From: Acidobacteriota bacterium
GTDB lineage: Bacteria; Actinomycetota; Acidimicrobiia; Acidimicrobiales; Microtrichaceae
Direction of reading: 5' to 3'
Length of the DNA: 64,000 nt
Assembly: GCA_003577145.1 (NCBI GenBank)
Contig: QEUP01000004.1
Location: forward strand, 185,752-249,751
Below are positions 35,661 to 44,178 of this stretch, piece after piece. Numbering within the stretch: position 1 is the stretch's first letter; the number at the start of each line of letters is the position of its first letter. The position numbers were made by a program, and so were the translations under genes. Below the pieces are notes generated by a model. That model had not been told where the DNA came from. It worked only from the letters and a program-made list of their open reading frames with translations, and did no database searches.

Positions 35661-37349
35661 TCAGGGTCGGAGGAAGAAACCGTGCGGGTCCCAACCACGC
35701 AGGGTGGCCACCTCGGCTTCGGACGGTTCGGGGAGCTCGTGCAGGTCCGCAGCCACCTCCAGGTCCCATCCGACCAATCGCCGCACCGCTTCGACGCGCC
35801 CCCCTGTCGAGCCCTCCCCTGTAGCTATGGCGCTGAGCGCGAGCTGACCCCGCTCGGATCGGGTGAACACACCCAGGTCGGTGACCAGCGCCTGGACCCG
35901 CCGGCCCGGCGAGGTCACGTAGCCGCACTCCTCTACCGTCCGGCGCTCGGTGAGCGTGGCGACGACCACGACCTCGGCGGCACCCGACGCGACGTCGTTG
36001 CCCCCGCCCGATCCCACCAGGAACGGCCCGCCGGGCACGACCGTCGAGTTGACGTTGCCGTAGCGGTCGATCTGGGCGGCACCCATGCACGCCAGCGTCG
36101 TGGTGCCCGGCCCGCCGACGAACATGCCCAGAACCGTCTCGCTGTCGGTCACCATCGTCGAGGACGGGAACGAGCGGTGGTTGAACACGTAGGGGTCCGC
36201 GGGGGTCGGCTGGTAGCCCCAGAGCCCCAGCTCGGCGGTCAGGACCACTGGCAGGCCGGCCTCGCGGGCCTTGGCGACACCGAGCCAAGCCGCCAGGTTG
36301 GCGACACCGGCGCCGGCGAGCACAGCGTCGGCTCGGCGGACACGGATCCGCTCAGCGAGATGGCGCGCCGCGAACACCGTTGCCGCCTCCCAGCTGTTCA
36401 CCGCTGCCCCGAGGTCCGGTGGATGGGCATCCCTTTGGCGCTTCCACGAGTCGGGCTCAGCCTTCGCCCGGAGGTAGGCGACCCGCGTCCTGCCCAGCCG
36501 GTCGAGGTAGTCGTCGTGGGTGGGGCAGTCGAGCACCCACCGCCGGATCCACTCGCCGAAGTCATCTCGCCGCGACGCGGCCCGTACCTCGGCCCAGAAC
36601 TCGTAGTCCTCGCCGTAGCCTTCGAGTGTGGTGCCGTGCGTGTAGAGGCCACCCGGATGTGCTCCCAGCGGGACCTCGGCGAGCGCCAGCACCCGGTGGG
36701 CGGGGATGCGGACGATGTGTTGATAGGGCCGGATGTCATCGACGATGTGGTCGACGGTGACGATCGCACCGCGCCTGGCGGCCATCGCCCCCCAGACACC
36801 CTCGAGCAGCGGCGCGCAGATTCCCACGTTGCCTTCCTTGTCGGCCACGGTCCCGTGCAGCAGGGCCACGTCGGGAACAAGAGGAGCGACGAGGCCCATC
36901 TCCTCCCCGTCGAAGGGCGAGGGCACAGAGGCGAACCCCTCGTTTGCCTCCATCGAGGATTCCCCGAGGGATCGGGTCACCATTGCGGGCAGGCCACGAG
37001 CCGCGGCTTCGAGTCGCTGCAAGAACGTGAGGAAGGACCAGTGCTCGACCTCCACCGCACCGCTGCGGTAGGCGTCGGAGAAGATCCGGTTGGGGGTGAA
37101 GTTGGGGAAGATGTCCCCGGAGTAGCCGGTGATGACCTTGTCGACCATGCCGCCCTCGAAGAACAGCGTTCCCAGACTCGACAGGCTCAACATCGCGAGG
37201 GTGAAGCCGGGCTTGGCCCCCCAGTGCTGGCGGACCAGTTCGTATGAGGCTGCCGTCCAGCGGGTATGACCGGTCACGACGTGGACCACGTCGCCGGGCC
37301 GCACCATACTGACAGCCTCGGGAAGCGAGGTCAGCCGCTCGATTGCCAT
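35661..37349 (-). CDS. Family I CoA-transferase with alpha and beta halves fused (IpdAB/GctAB-like)
   Basis: The 562 aa product covers two subunits normally encoded apart. The N-terminal half (1-300) resembles the alpha subunit, with VRPGDVVHVV and LHGTVADKEGNVG. The C-terminal half (about 330-562) resembles beta, with AELGLWGY, where a Glu occupies the nucleophile position, and CMGAAQIDRYGNVNST. Glutaconate CoA-transferase and the steroid-ring hydrolase IpdAB share this fold, so either transfer or C-C hydrolysis is possible. It is followed at 19 nt upstream on the same strand by an acyl-CoA dehydrogenase gene, so they are likely co-transcribed. Confidence 0.82.
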   Translation of the reverse strand: MAIERLTSLPEAVSMVRPGDVVHVVTGHTRWTAASYELVRQHWGAKPGFTLAMLSLSSLGTLFFEGGMVDKVITGYSGDIFPNFTPNRIFSDAYRSGAVEVEHWSFLTFLQRLEAAARGLPAMVTRSLGESSMEANEGFASVPSPFDGEEMGLVAPLVPDVALLHGTVADKEGNVGICAPLLEGVWGAMAARRGAIVTVDHIVDDIRPYQHIVRIPAHRVLALAEVPLGAHPGGLYTHGTTLEGYGEDYEFWAEVRAASRRDDFGEWIRRWVLDCPTHDDYLDRLGRTRVAYLRAKAEPDSWKRQRDAHPPDLGAAVNSWEAATVFAARHLAERIRVRRADAVLAGAGVANLAAWLGVAKAREAGLPVVLTAELGLWGYQPTPADPYVFNHRSFPSSTMVTDSETVLGMFVGGPGTTTLACMGAAQIDRYGNVNSTVVPGGPFLVGSGGGNDVASGAAEVVVVATLTERRTVEECGYVTSPGRRVQALVTDLGVFTRSERGQLALSAIATGEGSTGGRVEAVRRLVGWDLEVAADLHELPEPSEAEVATLRGWDPHGFFLRP

Positions 37350-37368
37350 GGCCTCTCTGGCTGCACGC

Positions 37369-38463
37369 TCAGGCAGTCGCCAGGATCAGATCGGCGAGGC
37401 GCCGGCGCTGCCAACCCTGCTGACCGAGGAGCATGTCGTTCTGCTTTGCCCTGCGGTAGTGCAGGTGGGCCGGGCAGTCCCAGGTGAAGCCGACCCCTCC
37501 GTGGATCTGGATGGACTCGCCGGTGACGAACACCGCCATCTCCCCACAGGAGGCCTTGCTCATGGCCACCGCCTCCTCCCGCACCGCATCGTCGACGTCG
37601 CTCGCCCAAGCGGCGTAGTGGACGCCCACCCGCGCCAACTCGAGCTTGTGGAGCATGTCGACCGCTTTGTGCTTGATCACCTGGAACGTGGCTATGGGGC
37701 GACCGAACTGGACGCGGGTCTTGGCGTACTCGACCGCCAGGTCGAGGGCTTCCTCGGCGCTGCCTATCAGCTCGGCGCACAGGGCGACGCTGGTGTCGTC
37801 ACAGATCCGCCGCCATACCCCGGTGTGGTCTCCGTCGGGCCCGACCGGTAGCGCCTCGCGGTCGTCGAGATCGAGCCGCGCGATCTTCCTGGTGACATCC
37901 AGGCCCGGTACCAGCTCGGCCCGGGGGGCTTCGACGAGGAAGGTGCTCAACCCGGCTTCGGTGCGGGCGGGTACGAGCACCCAGTCGGCGCTGTGACCGT
38001 CGAAGACGACGGGCTTGAGGCCGCTGAGCCGCCAACGCCCATCCCGGCGCACCGCTCGGGTACGGATGCGATCGACCGGATCCCCGTGACCGAGCTCCTC
38101 CACGGCAACCGTTCCCCGGGACGTGCCCGCGGCGAGCGAGACGAGCTGGTCGTCCAGACCCAGGTGCAGTGACGCCAGCGTGGCCGCCACCGCCGACGAG
38201 AAGTATGGTCCGGGGAACGGGACCCTTCCCATCTCTTCGAGCACGACGACCATGTCGACCATGCCGAGGCCCAGGCCGCCGCGCTCGACCGGGACGAGCA
38301 GCCCGGTCCAGCCCAGGTCGACCATCGCCTCCCAGAGCTCGTCGGCAACCCCTGCCGGGTCGGCTTGCATGGCAGCCACGCGCTCGGGAGGGCTCTCGTT
38401 CTGAAGGAAGGCGCGGACCGAATCCCTGAGGGCATTCTGCTCATCACTGAAGGTGAACTCCAT
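37369..38463 (-). CDS. Acyl-CoA dehydrogenase, short subunit of a split enzyme (pair 2)
   Basis: The 364 aa product has the same short type as the pair 1 subunit. It has no canonical FAD signature, GRPIATFQVIKHKAVDM in the middle and IQIHGGVGFTWDCPAHLHYRRAK at the end. It is expected to pair with the divergent gene at 38557 in an alpha2beta2 enzyme. ATG follows GGAGGG. The fused CoA-transferase gene follows it on the same strand after 19 nt, suggesting a two-gene operon controlled from the shared divergent promoter. Confidence 0.87.
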   Translation of the reverse strand: MEFTFSDEQNALRDSVRAFLQNESPPERVAAMQADPAGVADELWEAMVDLGWTGLLVPVERGGLGLGMVDMVVVLEEMGRVPFPGPYFSSAVAATLASLHLGLDDQLVSLAAGTSRGTVAVEELGHGDPVDRIRTRAVRRDGRWRLSGLKPVVFDGHSADWVLVPARTEAGLSTFLVEAPRAELVPGLDVTRKIARLDLDDREALPVGPDGDHTGVWRRICDDTSVALCAELIGSAEEALDLAVEYAKTRVQFGRPIATFQVIKHKAVDMLHKLELARVGVHYAAWASDVDDAVREEAVAMSKASCGEMAVFVTGESIQIHGGVGFTWDCPAHLHYRRAKQNDMLLGQQGWQRRRLADLILATA

Positions 38464-38506
38464 GATCCCCGGTACCCTCCGCGATCCCCGGTTCCTCGGC
38501 GAAACC

Positions 38507-38520
38507 TGACACGGACGTTA
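38507..38520. promoter_or_regulatory. Candidate operator, site 5 (one mismatch)
   Basis: TGACACGGACGTTA differs by one base from TGAC-N6-GTCA. It lies in the 93 nt space between the divergent genes of pair 2, in the same relative place as site 4 in pair 1, and shares the extended CCTGACACGG. Confidence 0.5.
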
Positions 38521-38542
38521 GCTTCCCGGCGCGGCGCGCCGC

Positions 38543-38548
38543 TACGCT
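38543..38548 (+). promoter_or_regulatory. -10 box of a leaderless promoter
   Basis: TACGCT is followed by 8 nt and the ATG at 38557. No ribosome site is present. Confidence 0.45.
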
Positions 38549-38556
38549 GCGGCCGC

Positions 38557-39771
38557 ATGGATTTCGCCTACACCGCAGAGGATGAGGCGTTTCGCGCCGA
38601 ACTGCGGTCATGGCTCGACGGGCATCTGCCGAAGTTCCTGACGGAGTGGTCAGAGAGCGACGACACCTCCGCCGAGGGCGGAGCCGGCGGGATCATGAGG
38701 GCCATGGAGCGTCGCCGCGCCTGGCAGCGCACGCTCAACGAGGGACGCTGGGCTGCCATCACCTGGCCGGTGGAATGGGGTGGGCGGGCGGCAACGGTCA
38801 CCCAGAGCGTCATCTACTCCGAGGAGATGGCCCGCTACCGGACCCCCGGCATCTACAACGCCAACGGGCTCTGGCAGATCGGCCCGATGATCATCAGGTG
38901 GGGCAGCGAGGAGCAGAAGCAGCGCTGGGTGCCGAACATCTTGAACGCCGACGATCACTGGTGCCAGGGCTTCACCGAACCCGAAGCGGGCAGCGACCTC
39001 GCCAACCTGAGAACCACGGCGATTCGCGACGGCGACGATTACGTCCTCAACGGCTCGAAGATCTGGATCTCGTCGGCCCACATAGCCAAGTGGGGCCTGC
39101 TGTTGGTCCGCACCGACCCCACCGCGATCGAGCGGGGGGCCAAGCACGAAGGCATCACCGCGCTGATCGTCGACATGGAGGCCGACGGGATCGACATCAG
39201 GCCCATACGCGACATCGCCGGCGAGGAGATGTTCTGCGAGATCTTCTTCGACGACGCCCGCCAGCCCGTTGACAGCCGGCTCGGGGGTGAGGGGGAAGGC
39301 TGGTTGGTGGCCATGGGAACGCTGGAGAGCGAGCGGGTCGGCACCGCGGGCTTGGCCATCACGATGCGCCAGGACCTCGACCAGATCATCAACCTGGCCC
39401 GGGCGGTGAACCCTCGGGCGCTCGACGACCCGACGATCCGCGAGCGGCTGGCCCGGGCCCACACCGACGTCGAGTACACGCGCCTGTTGAACTACCGAGC
39501 GCTGTCCAAGATCCTCAAAGGTGAGAAGACCTGGCCCGAGGTGCCGCTGGCGAAGCTCCAATGGAGTCACCTCGCCCAGACGCTGGCGGAACTGGCCATC
39601 GATGTGCTCGGACCGGCCGCGCTGTTGGCCAAGGGAGGCCCGGACGCAATCGATCGCGGTCAGTGGAACAGGCTGTATGTGTTCCAGCGCTACACGTCCA
39701 TCGGCGCGGGCACCACCGAGGTGCAGAAGAACATCATCGCCGACCGTGCCATCAAGCTGCCGAAGAAGTAG
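38557..39771 (+). CDS. Acyl-CoA dehydrogenase, catalytic subunit of a split enzyme (pair 2)
   Basis: The 404 aa product shows FTEPEAGSDLANLRT (FAD/substrate signature), NGSKIWISSAHIAKW, ESERVGTAG with the probable helix G catalytic Glu, and IGAGTTEVQKNIIADRAIKLP. Alanine replaces the C-terminal base, as in pair 1. A 50-residue insert near the N terminus (SESDDTSAEGGAGG) is longer than in pair 1. It stands alone on its strand, with the next gene 120 nt away. Confidence 0.9.
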   Translation: MDFAYTAEDEAFRAELRSWLDGHLPKFLTEWSESDDTSAEGGAGGIMRAMERRRAWQRTLNEGRWAAITWPVEWGGRAATVTQSVIYSEEMARYRTPGIYNANGLWQIGPMIIRWGSEEQKQRWVPNILNADDHWCQGFTEPEAGSDLANLRTTAIRDGDDYVLNGSKIWISSAHIAKWGLLLVRTDPTAIERGAKHEGITALIVDMEADGIDIRPIRDIAGEEMFCEIFFDDARQPVDSRLGGEGEGWLVAMGTLESERVGTAGLAITMRQDLDQIINLARAVNPRALDDPTIRERLARAHTDVEYTRLLNYRALSKILKGEKTWPEVPLAKLQWSHLAQTLAELAIDVLGPAALLAKGGPDAIDRGQWNRLYVFQRYTSIGAGTTEVQKNIIADRAIKLPKK

Positions 39772-39891
39772 CCCCCCGGCCAACCACGACCGGCACCTCC
39801 CCAGTTGAGGATGCGCCTCGCACCGTAGGACTCACGTTTGGCGCAGTTGCAGCTAGATTGGCGGGAGCGGCCTGAAGGGAGCTGAGCCTAG

Positions 39892-40704
39892 ATGTCCACC
39901 TATGGGGGCGATGACCTACCAAGACCGATCTATCCCGGCCAGGAGGAACAGCCCCAATATCCCCCGTCCCCCCCCACCCAGCCCCCGACTCAGCCGAGTT
40001 GGCAGGCTCCGCCACCTCCCCAACCTCCCAGTGGTGAGTGGCCACAGTCGCCCTACCAGCCACTCGGTGGGCCGCCTCCGCCAGGTGGTCGCAAGCCGAT
40101 ACCGCAATGGATCTGGCCCGTGGCCGCCCTCGGGGCCATCGCCGTGATCGTGATAGTCGTCCTTCTCCTCACCCGGGGTGGGGACGAGACAGTGGAACCC
40201 ACGACGACCACGACAGATCGCCCCACCACCACCACCGACGACCCCACCACCACCACCGACGACACCACCACCACCACCGACGACACCACCACCTCGGTAA
40301 CCGACCAGACCGCCGAGGAGGCCGCCGCTCAGAGCCTGGTCGGCGACGCCGGCAATCAATCGGAGTTCGACTGCCTGGTCCTCCAGATGGAGGATCAGCC
40401 CGGTCTGGTGACGGCGCTGTCGAGTGACAGCGAGAGCTACGACCTCTCCACGACCGACGCAGATGCAGCAGCGAGCAGCGTGGCGTACTGCTTTTCGTAC
40501 TCCTCCATGGTGGATGTCTACGAGAACCTGCTGTTGTCGACCGACGCCTTCTCGACGAGCGAGATCAGCTGCATCACGGGCGAGTTGGCGCTGTGGGACT
40601 ACGCCACGCTCACAGACCTGCTGGCCCTCAACTACGGCCTTCCCGCCACCGAGGACGAACTCATCACCAGCGAAGGCGAGATCTTCGGCTACTGCTACGA
40701 GTGA
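39892..40704 (+). CDS. Membrane-anchored protein with Pro-rich head and Thr/Asp linker
   Basis: The 270 aa product has a cytoplasmic head (1-75) rich in Pro, Gln and Gly (PPTQPPTQP, PPPPQPP). A single membrane helix (about 76-95, IWPVAALGAIAVIVIVVLLL) follows, then an outside linker of TTTTDD repeats (about 103-137). The small C-terminal domain has four cysteines (DCLVLQ, YCFSY, SCITG, YCYE), probably two disulfides. No enzyme motif is seen. Pro-rich cytoplasmic heads of this kind are common in actinobacterial envelope proteins. Function unknown. Confidence 0.75.
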   Translation: MSTYGGDDLPRPIYPGQEEQPQYPPSPPTQPPTQPSWQAPPPPQPPSGEWPQSPYQPLGGPPPPGGRKPIPQWIWPVAALGAIAVIVIVVLLLTRGGDETVEPTTTTTDRPTTTTDDPTTTTDDTTTTTDDTTTSVTDQTAEEAAAQSLVGDAGNQSEFDCLVLQMEDQPGLVTALSSDSESYDLSTTDADAAASSVAYCFSYSSMVDVYENLLLSTDAFSTSEISCITGELALWDYATLTDLLALNYGLPATEDELITSEGEIFGYCYE

Positions 40705-40722
40705 GTTCCAGGAGTCCTGGCT

Positions 40723-41199
40723 TCAGCCGGTGGTGACCGGCGCCAGGTCCTGTAGGCGAGCCGAGGCCCAGAACGAGCGTGCACCGCTGACGACGCTGTC
40801 GATGAAACGGGTCAGCTGGTCTTCGGGATACTCCGCTGTGGCCGGCAGCCAGCCCTCGAGTACGCAGGTGCCCACACGAGCACCGTCGACCTCGCCGACG
40901 CTCAGCGCGGCGCGCGGCAGGGGATTCCTGCGGTTCCACTCGTTGCACAGCCACAGAACCGCCGGGAAGTTGTCCTCGGACACCCGCCGGGGTGCCTTGA
41001 CTCGCGCCACCACGCCACGGCTCACAGGTGTCGAGGCGAGGCCGACCTGGAGTCTTTCGTCATCGCCGTTGGCAGTAGGCACGTATACCGTGAAGCGTCC
41101 GTCGTCGCCCCCGACCGGCTCGACACTGCGCTGCTCGAAGTAGTGACGGATCGCCTCAGCACCTGCCTCTGCGGTCGCCTGCTCTGATTCGCCTGCCAT
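40723..41199 (-). CDS. YbjN-domain protein
   Basis: The 158 aa product is related to the YbjN/type III chaperone-like superfamily, with the typical LCNEWNRRNPLPRAALSV helix-strand element near residue 85 and a GWLPATAEYPEDQL segment. GGAGG lies upstream of the ATG. It sits between the Pro/Thr membrane protein and the Tyr-Asp repeat protein, 36 nt downstream of the latter on the same strand, so they may be co-transcribed. YbjN proteins are thought to act as binding or chaperone modules; the partner is unknown. Confidence 0.72.
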   Translation of the reverse strand: MAGESEQATAEAGAEAIRHYFEQRSVEPVGGDDGRFTVYVPTANGDDERLQVGLASTPVSRGVVARVKAPRRVSEDNFPAVLWLCNEWNRRNPLPRAALSVGEVDGARVGTCVLEGWLPATAEYPEDQLTRFIDSVVSGARSFWASARLQDLAPVTTG

Positions 41200-41235
41200 T
41201 GCTTGCCTCCTGGCGGTTGTCTGTGGCCGACCGGC

Positions 41236-42591
41236 TCAGTAGTCACCGGTGTCGTAACTGGTGTCGTAACTGGTGTCGTAGCCGGAATCGTAGCTGTAGC
41301 TGGAGTCGTAGGTGTCGTAGCTGTCGTAGCTGTAGCTGTCGTAGCTGTTGTCGACCCATGTGTCGGTGCCGGTCATCCAATCGGACCAGGACTCGTTGGC
41401 GATTCCTTCGGACTCGATGCTGAGATCCTCGTAGTAGTTGGCTGCTTCATCGTCACCGGCCACATAAGCGTCGACGCTGGCGTTCCAGTAGTCCCACGAG
41501 AGGTCGTCTGCCGCCTCGTAGGCGTCGTAGTCAGCCTGGTCGTACTCGGTCGTCCAGTAGCCCTCGGTGCCGGTGTCGGAACCCGTGTCGTAGCTCGTGT
41601 CCCAGGTTCCGCTGTCCCACACGTCGCTCGAGTCGTACGAGTACGCGTCGTCCCAGACCTCGGTGCTGTCGTAGGTCGAATCGGTGTAGGCATAGTTGTC
41701 CAAAGCCGTCGAATCCCACGAGCCGGTGTCGTAGGTGCCGGTGTCGTAGGTGCCGGTGTCGTAGCTGCCGGTGTCGTAGGTGCCGGTGTCGTAGGTGCCG
41801 GTGTCGTAGGTGCCGGTGTCGTAGGTGCCGGTGTCGTAGTACCCGGATGAATCCAACGGGTCCGAGCTGACCGTGTCGCCGTAGGACCAGGTGTCCCACG
41901 CACTGAGGTCGTCTTGTGCCGAGGCCTCCCAATTGGACCAGTCGTCGGTACCTTCGGTCGTCAGCCATTCGAGGTCGGTCTCGACCGGGGCTGCCGTGTC
42001 CACCGGGACGTCGAAGGGGCCTTCGGCGTACTCCCACTCGAAGACGACCGAGTCCGATGTGGTGACCCAATCCTGGGTGATCACGTCGGTGGCTCCACCC
42101 TCGAAGTAGGTGGCGGTGTCGTAGGCAGTCGAGCCCGTGAGATCGATCGGTTCGAGCGACATGGTTACGTCGCCGTACAGGTCACCGTCGAGATCCACCC
42201 AGATGGTGTCGAGTGACCCGTCGAACTCCGAGTCGATCAGCGAGGTCTCGGCATAGCCGTCGCCGTCGTAGTCGGAGTAGGTGATGTCACCCACCCCGTC
42301 GGCGTTGTCGTCGCCCAGGTAGGTCTCGGCCACACCGTCACCGGTGAGGTCGAACGGCTCCGCCTGCCTCCCTTCGTCCGCTGAGTCACCTGTTTGGAGG
42401 TCTTGTGCCTCGAGATCGGTGTCGTCGCTGAGACCGTCGTCTGCAACCTGGTCTTCGTTGCCCGGCTCAGCCTCAGGTGTCTCTGAACTCGTCGAGACCG
42501 TCTGGTCCTCGAGCTGCTCGAGCTTCTCCTCGAGGTAATCCTCGTCGAGCCCGAGCTCCTTCCCGCTGATGTCCAATGGCTTGTCGCTCAT
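41236..42591 (-). CDS. Hyperacidic Tyr/Asp/Ser/Thr-rich repeat protein
   Basis: The 451 aa product has no signal peptide or membrane segment. Residues 1-90 are Glu/Asp-rich and charged. Residues 95-150 contain calcium-loop-like acidic repeats (DLTGDGVAETYLGDDNADG-type, such as DYDGDGYAE). From about 245 the chain is almost only D, Y, S, T, G and W, with eight copies of YDTG[T/S] and a tail of SYDSYDTYDSSY type. Basic residues are virtually absent after residue 110. It is expected to be disordered and strongly anionic. No family is recognised. Its acidic character is shared with the genes at 48530 and 49646. Confidence 0.75.
   Translation of the reverse strand: MSDKPLDISGKELGLDEDYLEEKLEQLEDQTVSTSSETPEAEPGNEDQVADDGLSDDTDLEAQDLQTGDSADEGRQAEPFDLTGDGVAETYLGDDNADGVGDITYSDYDGDGYAETSLIDSEFDGSLDTIWVDLDGDLYGDVTMSLEPIDLTGSTAYDTATYFEGGATDVITQDWVTTSDSVVFEWEYAEGPFDVPVDTAAPVETDLEWLTTEGTDDWSNWEASAQDDLSAWDTWSYGDTVSSDPLDSSGYYDTGTYDTGTYDTGTYDTGTYDTGSYDTGTYDTGTYDTGSWDSTALDNYAYTDSTYDSTEVWDDAYSYDSSDVWDSGTWDTSYDTGSDTGTEGYWTTEYDQADYDAYEAADDLSWDYWNASVDAYVAGDDEAANYYEDLSIESEGIANESWSDWMTGTDTWVDNSYDSYSYDSYDTYDSSYSYDSGYDTSYDTSYDTGDY
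41722..41841. repeat. Eight tandem 15-bp in-frame repeats
   Basis: The unit GCCGGTGTCGTAGGT is repeated eight times with one- or two-base variants. It encodes YDTG[T/S] on the minus strand. Being in frame, copy-number change would lengthen or shorten the protein without a frameshift. Confidence 0.9.
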
Positions 42592-42652
42592 GGCACCCTC
42601 GCTTCCATCCCGGAAACCACACGATATCGCTTCCTGCCGGTTTCAGGTCACC

Positions 42653-42996
42653 GCGGGCACTCTCATCCTGGGGAGGCGGCCAGGCCTGCTCAGCCCAAGC
42701 GTTCGATCACGGTCGCATTGGCCTCAGCCCAAGCGTTCGATCACGGTCGCATTGGCCTGGCCCCCAGCTACCACCCCAGCCACCCGCCCCTCGACGGTGC
42801 CCTGCGGGCACTCTCATCCTGGGGAGGCGGCCAGGCCTGCTCAGCCCAAGCGTTCGATCACGGTCGCATTGGCCTGGCCCCCAGCTACCACCCCAGCCAC
42901 CCGCCCCTCAACGGTGCCCTGCGGGCACTCTCATCCTGGGGAGGCGGCCAGGCCTGCTCAGCCCAAGCGTTCGATCACGGTCGCATTGGCCTGGCC
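42653..42996. repeat. 117-bp tandem repeats duplicating the 3' end of the thiolase gene
   Basis: Units start at 42653, 42804 and 42921. The second is 117 bp. The first is 151 bp because a 34-bp segment inside it is itself tandemly doubled. The third runs into the real thiolase gene and is shared up to about 42996. Each unit carries, in reverse, the codons for the last residues (NATVIERLG and stop) plus about 40 bp of downstream sequence. The rest of the 366 nt gap 42592-42957 holds nothing else recognisable. It probably arose by local duplication. Confidence 0.9.
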
Positions 42997-44145
42997 GCCT
43001 CCCTCGCACATCGTCTGGAAGCCGAGCCGGCCTCCGGTCACCTCCAGGTGATTCAGGAGGGTCGTCATGATGCGGACACCGCTGGCACCGAGCGGGTGAC
43101 CGATGGCAATGGCTCCGCCACGGGGGTTGAACTTCTCGGGGTCGGGCTTGAACTCGGTGGCCCACATCAACGCGATGGCGGCGAAGGCCTCGTTGCACTC
43201 CATCGCGTCGAAGTCGTCGATGCTCAGGCCGGAACGCGCCAACAGCTTCCTCGTGGCGGGGTTCGGAGCCGACAGCACGAGGACGGCGTCATCGCCTGCG
43301 ACGGTGAAGTGCGCGAAGCGGGCGCGGACAGGTAGGCCGAGTTGCTCGGCTACGGCCCGGTCAGCGATGAGCATGGCGGCGGCGCCATCGGACATCTGGG
43401 AGGAGTTCCCGGCGGTGATGTCAGGCGCGATGGTGGGATCCCACCCGGCTGCGCTCTCCAGCTTGGCCAGGTCCTCCACGTTGCTTCCCGGGCGGATGCC
43501 CTCGTCGGACTCGAGCACCTCGCCGGTGAGCCGGCCCTCCTCGTCCTTGAGGGGGACTGGGACGATCTCTCGGGCGAAATGGCCGTTGGCGGTGTTCTCC
43601 GCGGCCCTGGCGTGGCTCTGCACCGAGTAGGAGTCCATCTCCTCGCGCGTGATCCCGTAACGGTCAGCGAGGATCTGAGCCACCTCGAACTGGGTCAACA
43701 GCTTCCCGTCGCAGGCAGTCAAGAAGTCCGAGGAGAACGGGCCCATGCCGCCACTGGCGTTCGAGGCCATCGGCGCACGCGTCATCGACTCCACCCCGCA
43801 GGCAATGGCGATGTCATACGCGCCGGCCATGACCCCTTGAGCGACGAAGTGAACCGCCTGCTGGGACGAACCGCACTGGCGGTCCACGGTGGTGGCCGGA
43901 ACCGACTGGGGCAGTCCGGCGGCCACCCAGGCGTTGCGGGTCACGTTGCAGCCCTGCTCTCCCACCTGGGTCACGCATCCGCCGACCACATCGTCGATCC
44001 GCTCGGCGTCGACGCCCGTCCGGTGCATGAGCTCCAAGACCGTGTGAGCCAGCAGGTCGCTCGGCTGCCACGTCGAGAGCGCCCCCTTCCGCTTCCCGAT
44101 GGGTGTGCGGACGGTGTCCACGATGACGGCCTCGCGAGTCTCCAC
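42958..44145 (-). CDS. Acetyl-CoA acyltransferase (thiolase)
   Basis: The 395 aa product is a full-length catalytic thiolase: nucleophile Cys in DRQCGSSQQA (near 90), NEAFAA, GHPLGASG with the catalytic His, and CEGGGQANA with the second Cys. FadA5-like thiolases of this type release acetyl- or propionyl-CoA in beta-oxidation of steroid side chains and fatty acids. GTG start after GGGAGGGG. A TACACT -10 box abuts the palindrome at 44179. It is transcribed towards the tandem repeats that copy its own 3' end. Confidence 0.93.
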   Translation of the reverse strand: METREAVIVDTVRTPIGKRKGALSTWQPSDLLAHTVLELMHRTGVDAERIDDVVGGCVTQVGEQGCNVTRNAWVAAGLPQSVPATTVDRQCGSSQQAVHFVAQGVMAGAYDIAIACGVESMTRAPMASNASGGMGPFSSDFLTACDGKLLTQFEVAQILADRYGITREEMDSYSVQSHARAAENTANGHFAREIVPVPLKDEEGRLTGEVLESDEGIRPGSNVEDLAKLESAAGWDPTIAPDITAGNSSQMSDGAAAMLIADRAVAEQLGLPVRARFAHFTVAGDDAVLVLSAPNPATRKLLARSGLSIDDFDAMECNEAFAAIALMWATEFKPDPEKFNPRGGAIAIGHPLGASGVRIMTTLLNHLEVTGGRLGFQTMCEGGGQANATVIERLG

Positions 44146-44178
44146 GATCCCCTCCCGGAGTCAGCGGCCAGGGATTCC

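Noticed and set aside
34110..37247. A 1045-codon plus-strand open frame
   Set aside because: It runs antisense to the sulfatase and the fused CoA-transferase, both with clear motifs. The translation has no domain and an odd His/Arg/Gly composition, typical of a GC-rich shadow frame.
24050..38520. KstR- or KstR2-type operator
   Set aside because: The sites do not fit the AAC/GTT or CAAG/CTTG half-sites I know for those regulators, so I did not assign them.
41722..41841. Possible CRISPR or iteron array
   Set aside because: The 15-bp units are in frame and encode the YDTG[T/S] repeats of a long protein.
42653..42996. Possible CRISPR array
   Set aside because: The units are contiguous copies of one gene end without unique spacers, and no cas genes are present.
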